Positions 1-5,681 of a stretch of 5,681 bases of DNA are shown here, piece after piece (within the stretch, counting starts at the first letter, position 1; every line of letters starts with the position of its first letter). Position numbers and translations under genes: made by a program. The stretch covers positions 1 through 5,681 of the forward strand of contig JAKDLE010000219.1 in NCBI GenBank assembly GCA_030453005.1, written 5' to 3'. Under the pieces are notes generated by a model. The model saw only the letters and a list, made by a program, of their open reading frames with translations, was not told where the DNA came from and searched no databases. Source of the stretch: Pseudonocardia sp. GTDB lineage: Bacteria > Actinomycetota > Actinomycetes > Mycobacteriales > Pseudonocardiaceae.

Positions 1-24
1 ACGGGAAACGGACCCGGGGCAACC

Positions 25-45
25 CGGGCACCGCGCCCGTGCCCG
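25..45 (-). terminator. Hairpin downstream of the DsbA-family gene, possible terminator
   Basis: CGGGCAC (25-31) and GTGCCCG (39-45) form a perfect 7-bp stem with a 7-base loop, 25 bases beyond the stop codon of the minus-strand gene. On the minus strand no T-run follows directly; there is only a short TTT about 16 bases further on. It could be a U-poor terminator of the kind proposed for actinobacteria, or could serve a gene outside the window. A 7-bp GC stem may also arise by chance in DNA this GC-rich. Confidence 0.3.
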
Positions 46-70
46 ACCCAACTCACCCGGCGCAGGGGCG

Positions 71-793
71 TCAGCGCTTCTGCCTACGGCTGCCGCCGTG
101 CCAGTCCTGCGCCACGCCCACCTCGTCCTCGCTCACGCCGAGCGCGCGGAGCTGGGGCAGCTCGCGCATGCTGCGCTTCATCTCGGCGAACCCGGGGAAG
201 CGGGCCAGGGCGATCACGTGGTCCCACAGCTCCGCGGCCTCGTCCTCGGCGGGCAGGCGGCTGATCACCGGTCCGAAGAACGCCACGCCCTCCGGCGGTT
301 CGAAGTGCAGGATCGGCGTGCCCACGTCCTTCCCGGTCAGGGCCAGTGCCTCGTCGGTCTCAGCCTGGATCTCCGCGTCCCAGGCGGGTTCGTCGAGTGC
401 GTCGGCGAGCCGGGCGGGCAGCCCGAGGCCTGCGAGCACCGGCGCCACGAACTCGGGTGTACCGCGGTGGCCGCGGCTGCCGGGGTCGTCCGGAACGGGC
501 TCGCGGTCGAACACCTCGGTGCCGAGCGCGGCGTAGAGCCCGCCCACCGCCTCGCGGCCGTGCTCGGCCCGCGTGCGCGCGGCCACGCGGAGCAGCCGCA
601 GACCGGCGGTGTGGCCCGCCTCGTACTCCGGCGGGAAGTGCGCGTCGTAGTCGACGTGTGAGTTGATCAGGCGCAGCGAGATGAACCGCCAGTCGACGGT
701 GTACTCGCGCGCAGCCTGCACCCGGCGCACCCATTTGCTGGTCATCCAGGCGAAGGGACAGACGGGGTCGAAGTAGAAGTCGATGTCGGCCAC
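71..793 (-). CDS. DsbA-family thioredoxin-fold protein, Rv2466c (mycothiol-dependent nitroreductase)-like, single cysteine
   Basis: This predicted cytoplasmic protein of 240 residues has no signal peptide. It opens with a beta strand leading into FDPVCPFAW (residues 8-16), the active-site position of DsbA/FrnE-like thioredoxin folds. A helical insert covers roughly 50-155, and VGTP (157-160) supplies the conserved cis-proline. It resembles the actinobacterial Rv2466c family, mycothiol-dependent reductases whose named member has CPWC at this site, as I recall it. Here the motif is CPFA: Cys12 is present, the resolving position is Ala15, and Cys12 is the only cysteine in the protein. A CXXC dithiol mechanism is therefore impossible; a monothiol or mycothiol-mixed-disulfide reaction is an inference. 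The start is GTG at 793. No Shine-Dalgarno is visible and no in-frame upstream start was seen, while the next Met (residue 17) would remove the active site. It follows lysR by 27 bases, so cotranscription is likely. The substrate is unknown. The fold assignment is strong and the exact role weak. Confidence 0.85.
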   Translation of the reverse strand: MADIDFYFDPVCPFAWMTSKWVRRVQAAREYTVDWRFISLRLINSHVDYDAHFPPEYEAGHTAGLRLLRVAARTRAEHGREAVGGLYAALGTEVFDREPVPDDPGSRGHRGTPEFVAPVLAGLGLPARLADALDEPAWDAEIQAETDEALALTGKDVGTPILHFEPPEGVAFFGPVISRLPAEDEAAELWDHVIALARFPGFAEMKRSMRELPQLRALGVSEDEVGVAQDWHGGSRRQKR

Positions 794-801
794 GGATGCG
801 A

Positions 802-826
802 CGGTAGGCCGGGACGCGGCCTACCG
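802..826 (-). promoter_or_regulatory. Perfect 10-bp hairpin spanning the lysR stop codon, just before the DsbA-family start
   Basis: CGGTAGGCCG (802-811) and CGGCCTACCG (817-826) are exact reverse complements separated by the 5-base loop GGACG. In the minus-strand transcript the 5' arm contains the lysR TAG stop, and the 3' arm ends 8 bases before the GTG start of the next gene. No T-run follows, so it is not a classical intrinsic terminator. It lies where a ribosome-binding site would be expected, and none is visible. It could therefore limit translation of the downstream gene, couple it to lysR translation, or weaken read-through. The structure is plain in the sequence; the role is inferred. 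Confidence 0.5.
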
Positions 827-1768
827 CGCGTCGGGGCGGCGCAGCACCTGCACGTCTCCGGGAAGCCCGGCTCCCGCCGACAGGTCCGCGAGGAACGACA
901 GCAGCGTGGCGCGGAACGCGCGCATGGAGTGGGTCGGCACCAGGTCGGCACGCCGGGCGAGGGCGACGGTGCGGTAGAGCGCCGGGGTGAGCACGGTGCG
1001 CCGCAGCCGGGGGCGTCCGGAGAACACGACATCGGGCACCACGGCCACCCCGGTGCCCGCCTCCACGAGGCGCAGCACGGCGTCCATCTCGCCGCCCTGC
1101 ACCGCGAACCGTGGCGTCTCGCCTGCGTCGGCGTAGGCCTGCAGCGTCGCCTCGCGTACGTCGTAGCCCTGCCGGGGCACGACCAGCGGCCTGCGCGCCA
1201 GCTCGTGCACGGTCATCGAGCCGCGCGCCGAGGGGGCAGGCTCCGACGCGGGGGAGGCCACCGACAGCCGCTCCCGCAGCAGCGGAGTGGTGTGCAGTGC
1301 CGGGTCGACGCCCGACGGCGGGACGATCACCAGCGCGACGTCGAGCTCCCCGCGCGCCAGGGAGCGCACCAACGGCTGCGACCCGCTCTCCACCAGCTCC
1401 AGCCGCACCTCGGGGTACCGGGAGTGGAACACGCGCAGCACGTCGGCCAGCACGCCGATGCACAGCGACGGTGTGGCGCCCACCCGAACCCGTCCACGGC
1501 GTAGCCCGATCAGCTCGGCCACGCCGGTGCGGGCGCTGTCGGCGTCGGCGAGCATCCGGCGGGCCAGCGGCAGCACCACCTCTCCGGCCGGGGTCAGCGT
1601 GATCCCGTCGCGGCCCCCGCGCTGCACCAGCGCCGCACCGAGCTCGTCCTCCAACACCCGCAGCTGCCGCGAGAGCGTCGGCTGGGCGACCCCCACGGCG
1701 TCGGCCGCGCGGGTGAAGCTGCGCGAGTCGGCGAGCGCGACGAGATAGGCGAGCTGCTGCAGGGTCAC
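821..1768 (-). CDS. LysR-family transcriptional regulator
   Basis: This is a LysR-type DNA-binding regulator of 315 residues from the chosen start, a normal length for the family. The N-terminal winged helix-turn-helix covers about residues 2-61, with the typical run SFTRAADAVGVAQPTLSRQL followed by a LEDELGA linker and LTPAGE at the wing end. A dimerisation helix (about 65-90) leads to RGRVRVGATPS and the two-lobed effector-binding domain (about 92-295), with ELDVAL in the first lobe and the late signature GTGVAVVPDVV. Two starts are possible. ATG at 1774 has AGGG only one base upstream, too close, whereas GTG at 1768 has the same AGGG seven bases upstream and gives the family-like N-terminus MTLQQLAYLV, so GTG is preferred; the ATG would add two residues. 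It is divergent from sdhCAB and co-directional with the thioredoxin-fold gene, so targets could lie on either side. The inducer cannot be named from the sequence. Confidence 0.93.
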   Translation of the reverse strand: MTLQQLAYLVALADSRSFTRAADAVGVAQPTLSRQLRVLEDELGAALVQRGGRDGITLTPAGEVVLPLARRMLADADSARTGVAELIGLRRGRVRVGATPSLCIGVLADVLRVFHSRYPEVRLELVESGSQPLVRSLARGELDVALVIVPPSGVDPALHTTPLLRERLSVASPASEPAPSARGSMTVHELARRPLVVPRQGYDVREATLQAYADAGETPRFAVQGGEMDAVLRLVEAGTGVAVVPDVVFSGRPRLRRTVLTPALYRTVALARRADLVPTHSMRAFRATLLSFLADLSAGAGLPGDVQVLRRPDAR

Positions 1769-1775
1769 TGCCATA

Positions 1776-1779
1776 CCCT
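1776..1779 (-). promoter_or_regulatory. Shine-Dalgarno AGGG deciding the lysR start
   Basis: On the minus strand AGGG is followed by seven bases and then GTG (1768-1766). The same AGGG sits only one base before the ATG at 1774-1772. Normal spacing therefore favours the GTG as the true initiation codon. Confidence 0.5.
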
Positions 1780-1787
1780 ATGTACAT
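1780..1787. promoter_or_regulatory. ATGTACAT palindrome in the lysR leader
   Basis: A perfect 8-bp AT-rich palindrome lies immediately upstream of the lysR Shine-Dalgarno, in otherwise very GC-rich DNA. It could be part of an autoregulatory operator or overlap a -10 element (TACATA on the minus strand). No convincing -35 hexamer at normal spacing accompanies it. A match this short may be chance. Confidence 0.2.
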
Positions 1788-1882
1788 CAAGCCACCGTCC
1801 CGAATGCTTCCGCGACACGCGCCGCCTGACGATCACGGGCAGAGGGCCGCTGTTCGATCTCCACGAGCGACCATCCGTCCGT

Positions 1883-1899
1883 GATCACCGCGGTGGATC
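1883..1899. promoter_or_regulatory. Bulged palindrome, candidate operator
   Basis: CACCGCGGTG (1886-1895) is a perfect 10-bp palindrome. Allowing one unpaired base (G1896), the symmetry extends through GATC on the left and ATC on the right, giving eight pairs in all. It lies about 115 bases upstream of the lysR start and about 460 upstream of sdhC, a plausible place for a dimeric regulator to bind. It does not fit the usual T-N11-A pattern of LysR boxes well, so the protein that might bind it is unknown. Confidence 0.3.
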
Positions 1900-1914
1900 G
1901 AGGCTCAGCGGCGC

Positions 1915-1967
1915 GCCCGCGGCCTGCGGCCGGCGCCGGCAGGCCCGCGGCCTGGGCCCGCGGCCTG
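1915..1967. repeat. Three direct copies of GCCCGCGGCCTG with alternative stems
   Basis: The 12-mer occurs exactly at 1915-1926, 1943-1954 and 1956-1967. Between the first two copies lies the 12-bp palindrome GCCGGCGCCGGC (1929-1940). GCAGGCC (1939-1945) can pair with GGCCTGC either upstream (1921-1927) or downstream (1962-1968), so two mutually exclusive hairpins are possible. This may be a recombination-prone GC repeat or a transcript structure upstream of sdhC. No known repeat family was recognised. Confidence 0.55.
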
Positions 1968-2068
1968 CGAAGCAGCGGCCCGGCCCGCCGGCGCCAGCGG
2001 GGCGGCCGCCGAGAGCCCGGCGCCGCAGCCTTCCTTCGAGGGTCTCACTCGGCGGTCCCGGGGCCTCG

Positions 2069-2167
2069 GACCTCGCAGCACGGTCCCGACCTCGCAGCCC
2101 CAGCACCTCTCGCGCAGCGCCCCCAACACCTGCGAGAGCCCAGATGGGCTGCGAGGCCGACGATGGG
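2069..2167. repeat. Ordered CTCGCAG / CTGCGAG repeats forming nested inverted repeats
   Basis: GACCTCGCAGC occurs at 2069-2079 and 2088-2098, 19 bases apart. A variant CTCGCGCAG lies at 2109-2117. The inverse heptamer CTGCGAG occurs at 2130-2136 and 2149-2155, again 19 bases apart, within two tandem imperfect 19-base units (2130-2148 and 2149-2167) that share 14 positions and both end in GATGGG. CCTCGCAGCCC (2090-2100) is the exact reverse complement of GGGCTGCGAGG (2146-2156), and inside it CTCTCGC (2107-2113) pairs with GCGAGAG (2132-2138). The result is an 11-bp outer stem, an internal loop and a 7-bp inner stem. It could be an array of protein-binding sites or a structured leader RNA for sdhCAB. 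No family is recognised. Confidence 0.6.
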
Positions 2168-2360
2168 CGTGAGCAGCAGCGCGGGCCCTACCTCGTCGCC
2201 GAAGTCCGGTGCGGCGGCTGCCCCCAGTGAGGCGGAGCACGTGTGCCGTCGGCGCCACCCCGCTGACCTCGGGTCGAACCGGCGCCATAGCTCCTGGACA
2301 TGGACGGGCGCCAGTCGATGCATTGGACGTCCTCGGCATGCGGTAGCCACCCTGAATCTC

Positions 2361-3077
2361 ATGGTGTCCCCGGATCGGCGCGCAGGCGGTGCCCCGCCCA
2401 CCCGACGCGCGCCGCGGCCGTCGTCGGTGCAGCTCAAGTTCGTGATGGCCGCCTCCGGTGCGGTCATGTTCGGGTACCTGGTCGTCCACATGATCGGCAA
2501 CCTCAAGATCTTCTTGGGGCCGGAGGCGCTGGACACCTACGCCGAGTGGCTGCGGACCGCCGGCGCGCCCGCACTGCCCGAGCAGACGGTGCTCTGGGCC
2601 GTGCGCGTGGCGCTGCTCGTCGCCGTGGCAGGCCACATCGCGGCGGCCGCGGTCCTCGCGCGCCGGGCGAGTCGGGCGCGGCCGGTGCGGTACGCGCACC
2701 GCAGCGGGGTGCCCGGCTCCTACACCGCCCGCACGATGCGCTGGGGCGGAGTGATCATCGCGCTGTTCGTCGCCTACCACATCCTGGACCTGACGACGGG
2801 CACGCTGAACCCCCACGGCGTCCCCGGTGACGTCTACGCCAACGTCGTGGCCGACTTCGCGCCGCAACGCTGGTACGTGACGCTGTTCTACGTCCTCGCG
2901 GTCGTCGCGCTCGCGCTGCACCTGCGGCACGGGCTGTGGAGCGGGCTGCAGTCGCTGGGCCGCACTCGCGGGGCGAACGTGGCGACCCTCAAGGCGATCT
3001 CGACCGGAACCGCGGTGGTGCTGGCCGTCGGCTTCCTGGCCGTGCCGCTCGCCGTCACATCCGGATTGGTGGGCTGA
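2361..3077 (+). CDS. sdhC: Succinate dehydrogenase cytochrome b subunit (b558 type, single membrane anchor)
   Basis: This is the membrane anchor of complex II, which binds haem b and reduces the quinone pool. The 238-residue protein has a basic, proline-rich N-terminus and five predicted membrane helices at about residues 26-48, 76-100, 128-147, 171-192 and 213-232, the plan of the one-subunit di-haem cytochrome b in sdhCAB operons such as that of Bacillus subtilis. Histidines at the expected places are His43 (VVHMIGN), His92 (GHI), His140 (AYHILDL) and His187 (LHLRHG), one per helix 1-4, fitting axial ligation of two haems. No sdhD follows, as expected for this type. ATG 2361 is chosen because family-like sequence and strong G/C third positions begin shortly after it. 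It has no clear Shine-Dalgarno, and the adjacent GTG 2364 is equally possible. The frame is open upstream to 1881, so a longer form from ATG 2163 cannot be strictly excluded. The stop is five bases before sdhA. Confidence 0.9.
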   Translation: MVSPDRRAGGAPPTRRAPRPSSVQLKFVMAASGAVMFGYLVVHMIGNLKIFLGPEALDTYAEWLRTAGAPALPEQTVLWAVRVALLVAVAGHIAAAAVLARRASRARPVRYAHRSGVPGSYTARTMRWGGVIIALFVAYHILDLTTGTLNPHGVPGDVYANVVADFAPQRWYVTLFYVLAVVALALHLRHGLWSGLQSLGRTRGANVATLKAISTGTAVVLAVGFLAVPLAVTSGLVG

Positions 3078-3082
3078 GAACG

Positions 3083-5016
<1,934 letters not shown>

Positions 5017-5020
<4 letters not shown>

Positions 5021-5681
5021 AGTTGACCCTGAAGATCTGGCGCCAGTACGCGCCGCAGGACAGCGGCCGCCTGGTCGGCTACCAGATCGACGACGCCGAC
5101 GAGGACATGTCGTTCCTGGAGCTGCTCGACGTGCTCAACGAGAACCTGATCCTGGCGGGCGACGAGCCGGTCGCGTTCGACCACGACTGCCGCGAGGGCA
5201 TCTGCGGCTCCTGCGCCATGGTGGTCAACGGACAGCCGCACGGCCCGCAGAAGGCCACCACGGCCTGCCAGCTGCACCTGCGGCACTTCCGCGACGGGGA
5301 GACGATCGTCGTGGAGCCGTGGCGCGCGGCCGCGTTCCCCGTGATCAAGGACCTGGTTGTCGACCGCAGCGCGTTCGACCGGGTCATCGCGGCAGGCGGG
5401 TACGTCAGCGCGCCGACGGGCTCCGCCCCCGACGCGCACGCCACCCCGGTGCCCAAGGCGAACGCCGACCGCGCGTTCACGGCCGCGGCCTGCATCGGCT
5501 GCGGGGCGTGCGTGGCGGCGTGCCCGAACGGCTCGGCGTCGCTGTTCCTCGGTGCGAAGATCACCCACCTCGGAGAGCTGCCGCAGGGGCAGCCCGAGCG
5601 GGCCGACCGCGTCGTGCGGATGGTCGCCCAGCACGACGCGGAGGGCTTCGGCGGCTGCACCAACACCGGCGCCTGCACGGT
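5017..5681 (+). CDS. sdhB: Succinate dehydrogenase iron-sulfur subunit (3' end outside the window)
   Basis: This subunit carries electrons from FAD in SdhA to haem and quinone in SdhC. The window holds 221 complete codons; family members of this type have about 250, so roughly 25-30 residues are missing to the window edge, not to mutation. The N-terminal ferredoxin domain (about 1-105) has the [2Fe-2S] ligands Cys58, Cys63, Cys66 (CREGICGSC) and Cys84 (TTACQL). The C-terminal domain has [12 protein letters not shown] (159-170): Cys159, Cys162 and Cys165 for the [4Fe-4S] centre and Cys169 for the [3Fe-4S] centre. Cys214 and Cys220 (CTNTGAC) complete the [3Fe-4S] set. The last [4Fe-4S] cysteine, expected near residue 224, lies just beyond the window. 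Translation begins at GTG 5017 within the sequence GTGA shared with the sdhA stop, with GGAG six bases upstream, so expression is tightly coupled to sdhA. Confidence 0.95.

Larger units (their letters stand above)
1769..2360. other. Long divergent intergenic region without a convincing gene
   Basis: These 592 bases separate the starts of lysR and sdhC. Frames are open across parts of it, including one from GTG 1881 in frame with sdhC, but the translations are low-complexity Arg/Ala/Pro/Gly runs with no recognisable domain. In the sdhC frame, codons 2163-2360 end in G or C about three times in four, noticeably less than within the sdh genes, which argues against coding. No tRNA cloverleaf or recognised riboswitch was found. 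The region must contain the lysR and sdh promoters, but I could not assign reliable -35/-10 pairs. It holds the palindrome at 1883-1899 and the repeats at 1915-1967 and 2069-2167, listed separately. Confidence 0.7.

Noticed and set aside
360..1790. Long minus-strand frame (476 codons) running through lysR and the DsbA-family gene
   Set aside because: The translation is Arg/Ala/Gly low-complexity sequence in a shifted frame of two well-supported genes, with no recognisable fold.
2251..2287. tRNA-like fragment: GGTCGAACC with GGCGCC on both sides and a following A
   Set aside because: The T-arm-like stem does not pair, no D-arm or anticodon arm is present, and GGCGCC is self-complementary, so the apparent acceptor is trivial.
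2323..2349. TTGGAC ... TAGCCA as a possible sdh promoter or leaderless start signal
   Set aside because: The spacing is only 15 bases and the -10-like hexamer lacks the conserved final T. This is too weak to list as a promoter.
1905..2930. Minus-strand frame covering the intergenic region and part of sdhC
   Set aside because: It overlaps sdhC antisense, is low in complexity and shows no domain. I looked for transposase or integrase remnants in it and saw none.

Overview
The window looks like chromosomal DNA from a high-GC actinomycete, plausibly Pseudonocardiaceae-like. The support is very high GC with strong G/C at third codon positions, frequent GTG starts, a protein resembling the actinobacterial mycothiol-dependent nitroreductase (Rv2466c) group, and a succinate dehydrogenase of the sdhC-sdhA-sdhB type with a single cytochrome b subunit. 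Genus is an inference; no rRNA or tRNA is present to fix it.

Layout. Positions 1-70 are non-coding and hold a small hairpin just past the end of the first gene. The minus strand carries two genes read right to left: a LysR-family regulator (821-1768), then a DsbA/thioredoxin-fold protein (71-793). They are 27 bases apart, and a perfect 10-bp stem in the junction contains the regulator's stop codon. Positions 1769-2360 are an unusually long divergent intergenic region with no convincing gene. It is rich in repeats: a bulged palindrome near 1890, three copies of a GC-rich 12-mer at 1915-1967, and an ordered set of CTCGCAG/CTGCGAG repeats at 2069-2167 that can form an 11-bp stem. The plus strand then carries sdhC (2361-3077), sdhA (3083-5020) and sdhB (from 5017, cut by the window edge). 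They are packed with a 5-base gap and a 4-base overlap, as in an operon.

How the genes work together. SdhC, SdhA and SdhB form the membrane-bound succinate:quinone oxidoreductase (respiratory complex II). SdhA oxidises succinate with covalent FAD, SdhB passes electrons through three iron-sulfur centres, and SdhC anchors the complex and delivers electrons to the quinone pool through two b haems. All the key ligands inside the window are present. The LysR regulator is transcribed away from sdhCAB and towards the thioredoxin-fold gene, so it could control either side or only itself; the sequence does not decide this.

No exotic or clearly new system is visible. The most unusual material is the structured DNA between lysR and sdhC, the hairpin at the lysR/DsbA junction, and the thioredoxin-fold protein whose active-site motif has lost its second cysteine and which contains only one cysteine in all.
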